Source of the DNA: Arachnopeziza araneosa | Taxonomy: Eukaryota; Ascomycota; Leotiomycetes; Helotiales; Arachnopezizaceae | Direction of reading: 5' to 3' | Assembly (NCBI GenBank): GCA_003988855.1 | Contig: QYAI01000046.1 | Coordinates: 166,216 to 230,215 of the forward strand | DNA length: 64,000 nt | Shown: positions 43,832 through 54,921 of the stretch, in pieces | Layout: each line of letters starts with the position of its first letter | How positions within the stretch are numbered: position 1 is the first letter of the stretch | Notes under the pieces: model-generated | What the model was told of the DNA's origin: nothing | Seen by the model: only the letters and a program-made list of their open reading frames with translations | Databases searched by the model: none | Program-made: the position numbers and the translations under genes

Positions 43832-44625
43832 CTATCTTTGCCCAAGAGCTTCATTCGTAATTCTTTGCGATTCAGGAATCTCTGCAGCATGGCCAGTTGG
43901 GTCTAATGGAAAAGGTGTTGTTGGAAGCGACTCAAGATGCTTTCTGTGGTGCTCATTTGCCTGTAAAGTTGATTAGCAAGACCCCAAGTCCTCAACTGCA
44001 TAAATACGACATAATCGTTCTCTTTGAAAAGGCCAAAAAATTTATTAACACTTACATAGGGCAAGCCACAATATTCACACTGGCAAATTTGAGGTTTGTC
44101 GACATTGATGAAGATTCTTGGATGTCCTAACGGGCCACCGCCACCATCACACGCAACATATCTCTCATGTGTCCATCGTACAGGCTGCTTGTGGATCAAG
44201 GAAATAGCAGCTTCAGGCGCAGGCTAGAAGTAGAATTAGCTGTCGTTCGAATTTAGACTGAGTATATATCAAAACAGTAATCAATATAACATAATTCATA
44301 CCTGAAGCTCCATGATGGTCTGCTCAAATCTTGGCCCTGACATTGCTTTCGCGCGCGGGTTCTGGCTTCTCGACCAAACGCCAACCTTGTTCGGCGCCTG
44401 CTGAACTCTTAACGTCTCAGCAACTTCTGCATTTTCTTGAAGGGGTTCGTCTCGATGAGGTGTATCCATTGGTACTTCATTGGTCTTGGAAACGTTTGGG
44501 ACCTCCTTAGATTGATCCTTGATCTCTTGTTTGTCATTTGCAGAGTAGGCGAATGTTCGTCTTGCGGGTATCTGCACCCTCCGAGAGAGCTGCCATACGG
44601 CTCTCGATCTTGCGGTGGAAAGCAT
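43832..44625 (-). CDS. NDUFS6: Mitochondrial complex I zinc-binding subunit (NDUFS6, 13 kDa-A type)
   Basis: Accessory subunit of NADH:ubiquinone oxidoreductase in the peripheral arm, needed for late assembly. Exons 44625-44302, 44223-44056 and 43960-43832 join in frame (introns 78 and 95 nt), giving 206 residues. The N-terminus MLSTARSRAVWQLSRRVQIP is Arg/Ser-rich without acidic residues, a good mitochondrial presequence. The core has KVGVWSRSQNPRAKAMSGPR, FEQTIMELQPAPEAAISLI, and RWTHERYVACDGGGGPLGHP. The zinc site follows (C in YVACD, H in LGHP, and C residues in QICQCEYCGLPY). The last exon, ANEHHRKHLESLP, is also conserved. The gene is divergent from the Mpp6-like gene, with only 247 bp between starts. 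Confidence 0.92.
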
Positions 44626-44872
44626 TGTTGCTGGTTCAATTGCTTTAAAGGACGTTGACGAGAGGTCGTTGTCGTGGAAAGCGGAAGCTTAACCCGCTGA
44701 CGTAAGCGAACTCGAGATAAAGTTTGGTTCTAGCAAAAACATGAAATTAACAACTTCCACTTGAAGGGTCAACAAAAGAGCTGTTCACTCTTTGCGCGAC
44801 CATACTCTAGGCGATCGCGCCTCCTAAATCCTGCAAGGTCTTTCCCAGAATATCAACATTATTTCTGACATC
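44626..44872. promoter_or_regulatory. Short bidirectional promoter between NDUFS6 and MPP6-like genes
   Basis: 247 bp between divergent starts, the most compact divergent pair in the window. Both promoters and 5' leaders must fit here. No motif is clear by eye. Confidence 0.5.
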
Positions 44873-45820
44873 ATGTCCGCATCCAGCACACCTGGCAGTG
44901 CGCCCAAGTCAATGTCTTCAAGACTTTTGACCATGAAGTTTATGCAGAGAGCAGCAAATACGTCTCTATCAAACAATGCTCCTTCCTTGTCGGACGAACC
45001 ATCTCCAAAACGTCGAAGAACAAGTTCAGACGGATCGCCATCACAAAGGAATGCACAATCTTTAGCAGACAAAACTGCTGTACAGGCTGCATTTGCTGAG
45101 GAAGAAGCCAAGCGTCAAGCAGCATTAGATAAACAAACTGCTGAGTCCGGAGATACTAGATGGGTTCTCAGTTTTGAGGATCAGAAGCATTCTGCTTCTC
45201 CCGCACTTTCTTTGCGAGTTGTTCAAATAGGTTTTGCTAATTTGGATGCTTCGCCTTCGAGGATGCATATTGAGGAAGATGATCTAGAAGACAAACCGGT
45301 ACTTATTGGAAGGAGAAGTTTCGGAAGATTCAATAAGACTTTAGAGGTATATGGATCTTTAAATCATTTGCTCTGTTACGTTGCTGATAACTTACAGAAA
45401 CAACAAAATCCAGCCTACGAAGATTCTGAAGAGTCTACCTCTGATTCTGATTCTGATAATAAAGACGAATCTGAAGATGATAATGAAGATAGCGATGATC
45501 CCCTGGTTCAACTAATCAAAGCAGGAAGACAAGACGCTGCAGAACATGCCAAAGCAGAACGTGCCGCCAAAAAGCGTGCGGCAAAAGACGATTTAGAGAA
45601 AATGGCGAAGAAGCGGCGAAAGCAGGATGTTAATCTTAATTCAGACGTCAACCTTAAGGGGCTCACATCGTTGAGCGGACGCCAAGAACCACAACGAGCG
45701 CCATCCGTACAGTGTTATAGGTGCCATGGACCGCATCTTCAGAAGGATTGTACGGAAGTGAAACGAGGTTTCCCGGGAGGTGATAATAAATCTTCGAAGA
45801 AGTCAAGAAGATCTTATTGA
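44873..45820 (+). CDS. MPP6: Mpp6-like nuclear exosome cofactor with C-terminal CCHC zinc knuckle
   Basis: Single exon, 315 residues. Residues 15-28 (SSRLLTMKFMQRAA) match the N-terminal MPP6/MPHOSPH6 signature that binds the exosome; in yeast and humans Mpp6 helps recruit Mtr4 to the nuclear exosome for rRNA processing. The middle keeps the short motifs of the family (GDTRWVLSFEDQ, LIGRRSFGRFNK). An acidic region (EDSEESTSDSDSDNKDESED) and a basic helix (AKAERAAKKRAAKDDLEKM) follow. Near the end, residues 281-293 form CYRCHGPHLQKDC, a C-x2-C-x3-H-x4-C zinc knuckle, then a basic tail. Zinc knuckles of this kind occur in the TRAMP subunits Air1/Air2, so the protein may combine exosome docking with RNA or Trf4 binding. 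The Mpp6 assignment rests mainly on the N-terminal motif. Confidence 0.78.
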   Translation: MSASSTPGSAPKSMSSRLLTMKFMQRAANTSLSNNAPSLSDEPSPKRRRTSSDGSPSQRNAQSLADKTAVQAAFAEEEAKRQAALDKQTAESGDTRWVLSFEDQKHSASPALSLRVVQIGFANLDASPSRMHIEEDDLEDKPVLIGRRSFGRFNKTLEVYGSLNHLLCYVADNLQKQQNPAYEDSEESTSDSDSDNKDESEDDNEDSDDPLVQLIKAGRQDAAEHAKAERAAKKRAAKDDLEKMAKKRRKQDVNLNSDVNLKGLTSLSGRQEPQRAPSVQCYRCHGPHLQKDCTEVKRGFPGGDNKSSKKSRRSY

Positions 45821-46373
45821 GGAATTCCAGCCTCAATTGTAATGAGTAATACTCTCTCTGATGGACAGTCCAACCTACCCTTCTCTCGAGCAACTTCGTG
45901 AAACACGGCTGGCATGGACTTACCAAACAAAGATATACCCCAGTGCGCGATGTATGGTTAGCGTTTGTGAGTATGATTCTCGTGAAAGTCGATATGACTT
46001 GACGAAACAGAATTCATGAATACAAGAGACTAGAAACTCGGTTTGCATTTCCCGTGAACATACGTGAGCTGTACCTGTACATTGTCCTACGCTTCACTTC
46101 AATTGCTCCATCAATAATGGCATGGGATATAACAAACTTCCTTGTATGACTGTTAATCTTTGTGCTATGTGCAAATTGTTAGTTGAGTCTAGCTTAAGGA
46201 CTAAGACTTCGACGCTAAGCTAGTACGTCTAAGCCAGATAAGCTGATCATACAAAATACCTCTGCAGAAGAGAAACAACAAATCACTTGCTCGTTACGTT
46301 CTCTTAAGGCAAGCTAAAGAGCCTATTTAGCTAGGTGATTTATCGGGGCTTTGCGTTCCCTACTCAAACTACT
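45821..46373. other. Convergent intergenic region, no gene seen
   Basis: 553 bp, AT-rich, between the stops of the MPP6-like gene and the membrane-protein gene. Confidence 0.5.
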
Positions 46374-47041
46374 TTATCCAGACACCGGTGTCTTCTTCTT
46401 CCTCTCCATCTCTCTCTTTCTCCTCTTCATCGCATTCCTCATCACAGGAACTGCTGCGACCACACTCACAGCCGCCAACACCCACGCAATAATCTCGATA
46501 ATCTTCAACTCATGGCATTCAGTCAAGCCTCCTCGGACGTGCCCAACTCCCTGATTGCAAATAATCACTCCCCACATAGAATGTATCAACACGCCACTAA
46601 TAATCCAAAGGATGGTTGAGAGGACGAGGAAAATCTACTCTCGTCAACACCACGCTCATGAAAAGATTCGCTGGGAGAACTCACGGTGTGGAACATGGAA
46701 TGGAAGTACTTCCTCGCGCAGTGGAAGCCCACGTACACCGAACTCAGCATGATGGTCCGGGCCGACGAGAAGATCAGAAACCCGAGGCGCGCGCGCTCCG
46801 TGGCCGAGTGCCACGTATGCGTCTTCTGGAGATATTGGAAGGAATCGATGGTGAAGAAGAGCTCGGCAATGGAGAGGAGGAACATGATTCCGAAAAAGAA
46901 ACTAGGGATCCTGCGTTAGCTGGTTGTGGTATGTGGTCGTACGATGCGAGCAGATGGCTGCACGTACGGGACATCCCAAGTTCCAGGCTCCCTCGACGAC
47001 CACGGCCGGGCAGGAGTTGGGGATTTAGATTTTCCAAACAT
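46374..47041 (-). CDS. Four-helix membrane protein, MARVEL-like
   Basis: Three exons (47041-46968, 46901-46685, 46634-46374; introns 66 and 50 nt) join in frame to give 183 residues. The joins are supported by hydrophobic continuity: each intron falls within or next to a membrane segment. Helices are FFFGIMFLLSIAELFFTI, LGFLIFSSARTIMLSSVYVG, IFLVLSTILWIISGVLIHSM and IIEIIAWVLAAVSVVAAVPV, with a loop between helices 3 and 4 containing two Cys (ICNQGVGHVRGGLTECHE). The tail is strongly basic (RKREMERKKKT). The layout resembles fungal membrane-associating (MARVEL) domain proteins of the plasma membrane, but no diagnostic motif is present. An upstream in-frame start at 47119 is possible. Confidence 0.7.
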
Positions 47042-48004
47042 TGTAGAGCAGAATGTCAAGGCAATTTTCGAACAATTGAGGTCAGAAGAGTTGCAGAGTG
47101 CAAAGAAGTACAGCATCAAAAGGTCCCAGAGCTTATATATTATGCCGAGTCAACTCGGCACCCTATCGAACCCACGGCCATGGTTCACACGACCACTTCC
47201 CTACTTCATCTCATCATAGCCAGATCTCAAACTCATAATACTGGACCACATTCGATCCCAAGCGCCTAAGCGATATGGAAGAATATATGGGGATGACGTC
47301 GGAGTGGCTGTTCCCTGTTTGCGCATCCTTGGCAGCGTATGTGGCTGTGCGGGATCGGGTTTGAGGCTTGACCGCGATGGTAGCTGGGTGGAGCAGGCAA
47401 AGTTGAAAGGAGAGGGAAGTGGTGAGCTGGCTCTGTCATTCATTTGCTGGATTCTCAAGAGTAGAGAGGGAAACTTTTGAAGGAGCTGGAACCGAAACTT
47501 CGGTAAGAATACGCGATCCATCTTCCCACGTGCTCTCCGCCTAGAGCCTCTTCGCCTATGCTGTCAGGGCCGTAAGGCTGTGGAAGTACATGCAATGTCT
47601 CGGATGAGCATCCGAAACTGGCAATACTGTATCTAGCATGAAGTGTAAAGTTCTAAGCACGGAGCAAAGAAGGTAAAATTATTAAACCTGGCCACTTGGC
47701 CAATTCCTTTCAGTCAAATTCAAAAGCACATGGCATGGTCTCGATAAAAGTAAGATGCGTTGAAGAGGGATCCATTCATGCATTTTCCCTAATGTATCTC
47801 TCTATTATGTCTTTCCCATGCCAAAGCTTTTCATTGCAAAGAAGCCGACCCTGTACGCCTGTCTATATCCATCCCTACGCTTTCATCTATCCCTCTATAA
47901 CTTCCCGCTTAAACCCCACGCTCAAAGGTATGTCGCTAGAATCCAATAAAACAAAAATCAATATGAAGTTTTCCGAGTCTCTCCGTAACGCCCAGGAGCG
48001 CACC
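47042..48004. other. Intergenic, no gene resolved
   Basis: 963 bp between two minus-strand genes. A 106-codon frame at 47,201-47,521 (minus) lacks a domain and any convincing splice into the membrane-protein gene. The proximal part is the likely promoter of that gene. Confidence 0.4.
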
Positions 48005-50158
48005 TCATCGTGCCGGTGTCATATCCGGACCTGAGACATTGCTCTCCAACGCATCTTCATTCTTGAATGAATAGAGTCTAACCTCACAGTCCTCACTCCC
48101 AGTACACATCCTCGAATCACTAAGGCCGATGCAAGTCACGGGTCTCGCATGTCCCGAGAAAGTCTTTTGGCACTTCCCGGTTCTTGCATCCCATACTTTG
48201 ACCATCCTATCCTCCGCACCCGAGACTACTCTCAGCGTGTCCCCAGCAAGAGCCCATACACCTTCGACATGTCCAAAGAATGTTTTAAGGCACTTTCCTG
48301 TACTTACATCCCACAGACGGACTGTGGAGTCAAGAGCGCCAGTGAGCATATATCTGGGTGGCTGAGGTCTGTCCACTGGCCAGGAATCGAAGAGATTCGA
48401 GGACACTGGCGACGATGCACCTGGATCATCATCGACAGAGCTCGAGACGCTGGAGGCATCATCAGAATCCTCGGCATCTGCATCTTCAGGCTCATATTCA
48501 GCAGGCAATAGAATAACTTGTTGGACTTGGCCCACGTGCCCCTCAAATGTCCGTATTGTACTTCTCGAATCCAAGTCCCAAAGTCGAACGGTACAATCAT
48601 CGGAAGCAGAAAAAACGGTTCGAGATGCAGAGTCAACCCGCACTGCATTAACCCAATCCTTGTGGCCTTTGAGACAAAAGACGGATTTGTCTTCAAAGTT
48701 CCAGATCTTTACGGTTTTGTCAACAGATCCAGATGCTAATATATTGCCCTCGAAATTGATGGCGATGACACCTTCTGAATGACCTTGGTAAGTTGAGATA
48801 CACTCTCCTGTTCGCCAATTCCAAACACGAAGGTTGCGATCGAGACTCCCACTGATGAGTTTAGTGTCGTCGAATTGTAGTGCCCGAATTCCCGAGGTAT
48901 GGCCTACTAGCGTGCGAATACATTCTCCCGTGTCCATATTCCAAATCTTGATAGTACAATCGTAAGACCCAGTAGCGAGAATGTTGTCGTCAAATTGCAG
49001 ACACATCACACCATTGGTATGACCCCTGAATATCTTTGTGGAACAACGGCCGTATTTCCAGTTTGTGCCAACCTGGAATCGGTCTTTGTAGACATCTTTC
49101 CAAGGACGAAACTTGGGTGTTGCAATTCGTTGACGTTTGAAGAGCTCTGGGAATAGTAGCGATGTCCCATCGGCTGCAAGAGCAGCTGCATCTCTTTTCA
49201 ATGATTTGATTAGGGAGGAGGTATCTTTCTGGTCGGTAGGTTTGTCATCAGGAATCGGCGTGAGTCTGGGTGACCATTCATTCAACCCCCTGCCCGTTGC
49301 GCGCAGTTGTTGTTGGCGTTTCCAGTCTCGCAACTTCTTTCGTTCGAGAAGTGGTAAACCCCACCCGCACTTGTTACATTTCCTATCAATGTGCTGTTCA
49401 CACATCTTATGCCATACCACATCATCGTCGGCCAAGATTCTCCATTTCTGACTGACCTGCGCGGCTTTGCAAAGCGAAGTCGTATCTAGGCAACATAGAA
49501 TCTTGAATGCTATTTCAGAGGGTAGTGCAGTGATGAAGTCGATTCGAATGAGGTCACGGACAGCACCAGAAAGGTAGGAGAGCTGGGGAAAACAACATTG
49601 TGCGAGGATGCCTTGAAGCATGAGATTTCGGTGCTTTGCTGGGGCGGCCGAGAACAATGACCAAACGTGGGATATGCCTTGCTGATCTGCCTGTGATAGA
49701 GTTTCGAGGTCCTGTAATCTTGTCAGTACTTCACATGTGCGATGCTGCTAGGTCCTTACCCTCTGCAAGTTCTCCATAGTTGGTTCGTCTGCTGTTCTAT
49801 TACATTTTGAATCTGGGCGATGGCGGTAGCAGTACTTTGTATTGGGGTCTTTCACTGAGCTCGTCATGGCTTGATTTCCACCCAGTGGCGCATATTGGTC
49901 GGGTATATGTTTCGCAAGAAAAGGCGCCACCGTCTGGCCTGCTTCTCGACTCATGGCAGACAACGTAATTGTTGAATCAGTATGATCATGGTTTCTGTCC
50001 ACGCCGCATATGTCGGTACCAGGCGCGTCTCCTGGAACGGATTCCAAGATCAGCGACTCCTCTGGCATCTTGGTGCTCATTCTTCGACTGCGGCGGCGGT
50101 CGATCGGTACTTCAATACTACGGCGCAGCAAAAGGGAGTCGGTGTGGGTTGACGCCAT
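48005..50158 (-). CDS. sconB: Sulfur controller SconB/Met30: F-box WD40 substrate receptor
   Basis: Substrate receptor of an SCF ubiquitin ligase that turns over the bZIP activator of sulfur assimilation (MetR/Cys3/Met4) when sulfur is plentiful. Exons 50158-49760 and 49711-48005 (48-nt intron) give 701 residues. The N-terminal region ends with NTKYCYRHRPDSKCNRTADE, a SconB hallmark. The F-box is LPSEIAFKILCCLDTTSLCK with AAQVSQKWR. Seven WD40 repeats follow (KIFRGHTNGVMCLQFDD, TLVGHTSGIRALQFDD, TYQGHSEGVIAINFEG, CLKGHKDWVNAVRVD, TFEGHVGQVQQVI, TFFGHVEGVWALAG, TFSGHARPVTCIGLSD). An acidic Ser-rich insert in repeat five (DSDDASSVSSSVDDDPG) is usual. The start MASTHTD is the first ATG. This is one of the most secure calls in the window. 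Confidence 0.95.
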
Positions 50159-51417
50159 CTTTGAGGAGAATAAGAAAATCCTCCCGTCCAGGTAATCTCA
50201 AATCGGCACTGGAGGCAAGAGTGTCATTCCGATAGGTACCGAGTCATCGAGAGACTGGCTTCGAGCCTGGTTCAGACTGAGCAAATCATCCGGGGACCCA
50301 GAGGGTTTCTGAAGTACCCAAGGTGAGGTAAGTTTGAGGAGAATTGCGTGCTTGGCAAACCTTGTCGGCGGCGGATGTTGAGGCGCGAAGCGGACGCTGA
50401 CTGGATGCGGCAATGCCAAGAGGTGTAGCAGTTGGTTTCAGAATATCTTTGATGGCAACGAGAAGGAAGCAGTGGCACAATGCTGGTGGTGAGGAACGAA
50501 GAGAATTTGCACTTCGAGAGCGTGAAGCTGCCATTCATGGGGTCGGAGGATGCAGCTGTGTGTTCGCAGTTGAACATGGTCCGTGCCCGACGATAGCGTG
50601 CTTGAGCACACCATTTCCAAAATCAAGTCCTACCTCCAATCCTACTGTCGCAGTGTACATCAAATCACGCAAACTCTTCTCGTTTGTGCCATGATCCTGA
50701 CCCTTCACCAGATATAATATTTCGCCATCGTCCAGGCTTAATGTGGTCTATCACGAAATCCCCCCAAGAAACTCCGAGCCGAGCTTCTTTAAGCCTCCCG
50801 GTTGGTGGGCCCCGAACACCCGTCTCTGTCATAGGCTCGCCCGACCGTGGCTTGTTCCCCGGATTCTGAAGGCTTTGGGGCTCAATATCCACTCCGAACG
50901 TGTGATGCGTACCTCTTGTCGAATGTGACGCGTACTTCTTGAAGAATGTGACGGCGTTTATAATCTTGTCAAGGCCCTTGTTTGTGCTCTACGTGAATCC
51001 AATAGACACGCCTCTCCTTTTGAGCCTCGAAGACTGAACCAGACCTTTGTACGCCGTGGCATTTGCTATTATGTCTTAGACCTATGTTCTCTTTAGCGCA
51101 AATACCTTAGGTCACAACTCAAGCATGTCATTATTCTGCACAGGGACTTGTCAAGCTTGCGAAAATGGTTTGCTCTCTTGTCAATATTGTGCTATCCGTA
51201 TTCCCTGCAACAAACCGAGATCGACCCTATGAAATATGCTGATGAATGCAGGCAGCCATGAAGGAGAAAAGAAAATGCCGCAAATGTATGAATAACGCAA
51301 TGCCGCCACCCAATCTATGTTCTCCCAGGACCGAGGATTGACCCAGACGCTGACCGACCACACCTTCCCAAACTCCGATAATGCAATACAAGTGCTCCTC
51401 CCGATTACTCCGTCTCC
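50159..51417. other. Intergenic, upstream region of sconB
   Basis: 1.26 kb between two minus-strand genes. It holds the sconB promoter and leader. Several overlapping frames at 50,198-50,930 have no signature. No RNA gene or repeat is visible. Confidence 0.45.
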
Positions 51418-52152
51418 TCACAATGCCCAATGAACTCGCTTCTTCGGTTTCGGCTTAGGGCTGTCAATCTTTAATCCTCCCATGCCAATCCTCGTGCTTG
51501 CTGGCGCACTACTCGACATCAATGTCTCCACCTCGGCAGTCTTTGATTCGAATCTCTCCTCATCGCTCTCCCTCTCTTCCGGAATGGGAAAGATCTCTGG
51601 ACTCGGCTCTCGCCAGCTCTGAGGCCGTCTCGCACTCAAGCTTCTCGTCTGGCCCCTCCCACGTGTGCTTCTTGCTGGTACCATTCTAACCTTTGCTCTA
51701 CCTCGTGAACTCGAGAAGTCCGGAATGGCAATGCCCAAGCCTTTCAGCTTGTCTTCCGGTCGTTCGCTCGATCGGGACTTTCGTCCACTAGTATGTCGCA
51801 GCGTGAACTCTTTCAAGGTCATTGGAACTGCGAGTCCAAAATCGTACTCATCCTCGTCATCCTCATCATCCAGAAGAGGTCGCTGACGTTCGCCTTCGAG
51901 GTTCGAAGGAGAAACTGCTCTCACCGGCGAACGTTCCGAGTCAGGCGTTTCAATGCCTGCAGAAAGATCTTCGTCGTCGTCGAGGACGTCATCGAGGACG
52001 TCATCGAGGAAGTCATCGATGTCTTCGGGAGTAGTAAGGAAGAATGAAATAGGGTTTTCGTCAATGTTTTCGGTGTCGATATGGTCCTCGTCTCGCAACC
52101 GGACTATGGTTGGCGGCCACGAGTCTCTCCGTTGAAGCTGATTGAAAGGCAT
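51418..52152 (-). CDS. Uncharacterised disordered acidic protein
   Basis: Single exon, 244 residues, not recognised. It begins MPFNQLQRRDSWPPTIVRLR, followed by a strongly acidic segment with the internal repeat DDVLDDVLDDDED and a second acidic patch (DDEDDEDEYDFGLAVP). The next part is Arg/Ser-rich (RSTRGRGQTRSLSARRPQSW). It ends in PKPKPKKRVHWAL, a basic C-terminal motif with an aromatic residue that recurs at the ends of otherwise unrelated fungal proteins. No membrane segment or signal peptide is seen. Codon use and the long stop-free frame support a real gene. The 12-bp acidic repeat lies at about 51,986-52,015. Confidence 0.7.
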   Translation of the reverse strand: MPFNQLQRRDSWPPTIVRLRDEDHIDTENIDENPISFFLTTPEDIDDFLDDVLDDVLDDDEDLSAGIETPDSERSPVRAVSPSNLEGERQRPLLDDEDDEDEYDFGLAVPMTLKEFTLRHTSGRKSRSSERPEDKLKGLGIAIPDFSSSRGRAKVRMVPARSTRGRGQTRSLSARRPQSWREPSPEIFPIPEERESDEERFESKTAEVETLMSSSAPASTRIGMGGLKIDSPKPKPKKRVHWAL

Positions 52153-54921
52153 CGCTATAAACGAAGGTGAGATTTTGGTTCTCGTGTGAAATGAGAAACC
52201 CGGCTCGCGGCCGGTCGAAGTTTTTGTGCTTATGTAGATGAAAAGACTGGCCGAAAATCAAGTGACAGTATGAAAAGTGTGATCAGAGTGGTTAATGAGA
52301 AGGAGAAACAAGTGAGAGCAAAGCTGGGAAGGACGAGATAAATAGCAGTCACGCAGAAGCCTAGTGAAGAGGTCGCAGTCAGAAAGAGGGATAAGCCTGA
52401 TTCGGTGTGTGCATGTGGTGGAGCTGATGAATCATCCGAGTGAGACATCCCACCACACTGTTCACTTTAGAGTTGCCAAAAGCCAACTTGGAGGACTACA
52501 CTGCCAAGAAAAGTCTTGATCAAGTCACGAAAAGAATACGAAAGAAGGAAACAGAAAGGAGAATGCGCCCTCTGGGAGATGACCGGGCGTTATGATTCAG
52601 GTGTGAATGATTCGTGAATTCCTCTTTGGTGGCAGCCTGTCCGGTGACGACGAATCAAGAAGACCTCTGCATCAGCCGCATTCCGGGTGTGACTGGGTCG
52701 GTGTCGAATCGGGCGCAGGGCAGATGTAGGTACACATGCACCCCGCGAAAACGAGGGCGCAGTGAGCGAAAGGCCCCGTGGCGTTCGATGGGAAAGTCAT
52801 CGAGTTGGTGTGGTGGTGATGAATTCGGTCAGCATTCCAAAAGTGTCATCCCCCAAGGCTTACTCAGAAAGAGGCCATCGGCTCGGCCGGCGGGATAACC
52901 CTTCCCTTTTCTCGAAGCACCCACCTGGACTCGGCGCTTCAAGCGGCTCCAGAATCTCTATTGATCCTATCCTCCGTCACACAGCATATCGGTTACGAGC
53001 TTAATCAATTCTGTCGATTAGGTGAGATCTCGTCGTCGTCTACGAATGAAACCAGTACTTCATACACCCTTTTCAATTTACCGTCATTTCTGAGAACGCT
53101 CGAGATTGACATAGCCACGAATTGTAGTTCATTCCAAGGCCGCGGGAGTGATGGGCCGATCGGATGCTCCGGAAGGATTCCAACAATCTCCAAAGGCTGC
53201 CGTCGTTGGTCTTTTAGCTGTTGGTGAAATCAAAAGGCCACGCGCCAAAGACTCACCGTAGGCGTCGCGGTCGCTGATGTGGAAGAAGTGGCAAGTGAAC
53301 GAAAGTCCTACGCAGCTTCTTCACACATGAAAAGTCGCTGCGCAAGCAGCCTAGAGGTTACCACACCGTAGAATCTGCTCTTAACTGAAACTGCGTCTGC
53401 CTTGTTCCCATTTAATTCCAAGACAGATATCAGGCAGTCTACAACAAGCAAGAAAAGTTATTAGTCATGAAGGATGCCTGCTGCGAGGAGAAAAGGTCAG
53501 CTAGGAGCACCCCTTTCGCCCTCCATAATAGACTGCCACAAAGAGAGACAGTCACTGCTTAGGATTGTCTCTGGTCATAGTACACAATGAACTATATCCT
53601 TCACACTATTCCTGAATTGCTAAATCCAGAAAGTCTTTCCAGAACTCGCCACTTCCAATTTTGATACCGTTGCTCTTGAAGAATATTTTCTGCACGATCG
53701 CAACATGTTCTTCGATAAGCTTAGCCTTGTAAGTAAAAGATGGACAGAGAACGCACTCTCGCCAGTAGTGTCTTAAATTCCAGACGTGAGTATCAGGCAG
53801 TAGGAAATACTCTCAATAACCGCCATGAATGATTTTACAACGGGGAGTCTAAGGACAGAAACATCGAGAAGAACTTTCCAAATTACAAAAGACAATAACG
53901 ACGCAAATTACTAAGATGCGGTTCATCCCTCAAAATCAAATGTAAGCAATCGGAAAGAGTGGTCGAAAGTTGAATAAACTTGCAACCCAGAGCTCATCCG
54001 ACAGGCCTGGAACCAGACACTTCTCGTAATACGTCAAAGGCACCATCAATATGCAGCGCGTCGTCGAGATTACTCTCAATCTAATCAGCTAGCAGCAGCT
54101 CATACTATTCTAATAATAATGAAAAGAAAGATTGACGCAGGTCGGAAGAACGTACTTATGCCCTTTTCGAATCCAGCTTCAATTCCACTAATGTTAGGCC
54201 GTGATTCTGAGAGGAACCTGCTGTTCATCTATAAAATGCCTCGATCTATCGACAGCCTTGAGAATTCATGTCATCTGGAAAGAATATTGGGCTGACGCGA
54301 AAGGAAAAATGTCAGCGAGAATTTTGGGGAGCACGAAAAAAACAGTTTCTGGTGAGACACTAGAAACGTGACACGGGATTTAATCCCTCATACGAAAAGA
54401 GGCTTGTGGAATCCAAAGTATTTTAGATTTGGGAAAATATTCAGTAACAATATCTGCATATGCCTAAATAGAATGTCTCTAAGTTCTACAAGAGGATGAA
54501 AACCGAGTTTTTATTACTCACGTGATCCTACTCAAAATATGGAATCTTGAAAGTGCCTACCTAGATAGGTTTTTCTATCGTTCTAACCCCCCCGAGAATA
54601 ATTTTAAACATAATTTTTGGTATCACCATAAATTTGCAGTAAGATTTGAGACAAACTTTTGCAGGAACGAGCCTGGAATATGACACAAAATCTTCCATCG
54701 CTTCGAGTTCTCGAGACTCACGGTGCTCCTCGTGTCATCACAAATATACCTAGTACAACAAGAAAATGAGCTCGCCTAACTCCTGCTAAGTTAACCATAA
54801 ATCCGGCTCAATTTGGTGATAGTCACAGAGGATTCTCGTACCGTCTGCTAACAACATGAACAGGATCCTGTGGCAGTGCCCAACCCCACTCTCAACTGAT
54901 ATGCCATGTAAACATATCCCA
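52153..54921. other. Gene-poor region, no gene seen
   Basis: 2.8 kb. From 52,560 to 53,250 the DNA is GC-richer and has several short overlapping frames without signatures; 53,400-54,900 is AT-rich with scattered stops in all frames. A C tract lies at about 54,588. No mobile-element fragment could be recognised. Confidence 0.45.

Noticed and set aside
47201..47521. 106-codon minus-strand ORF as a first exon of the four-helix membrane protein
   Set aside because: No in-phase donor and acceptor pair found to join it; the membrane protein has a plausible ATG at 47,041.
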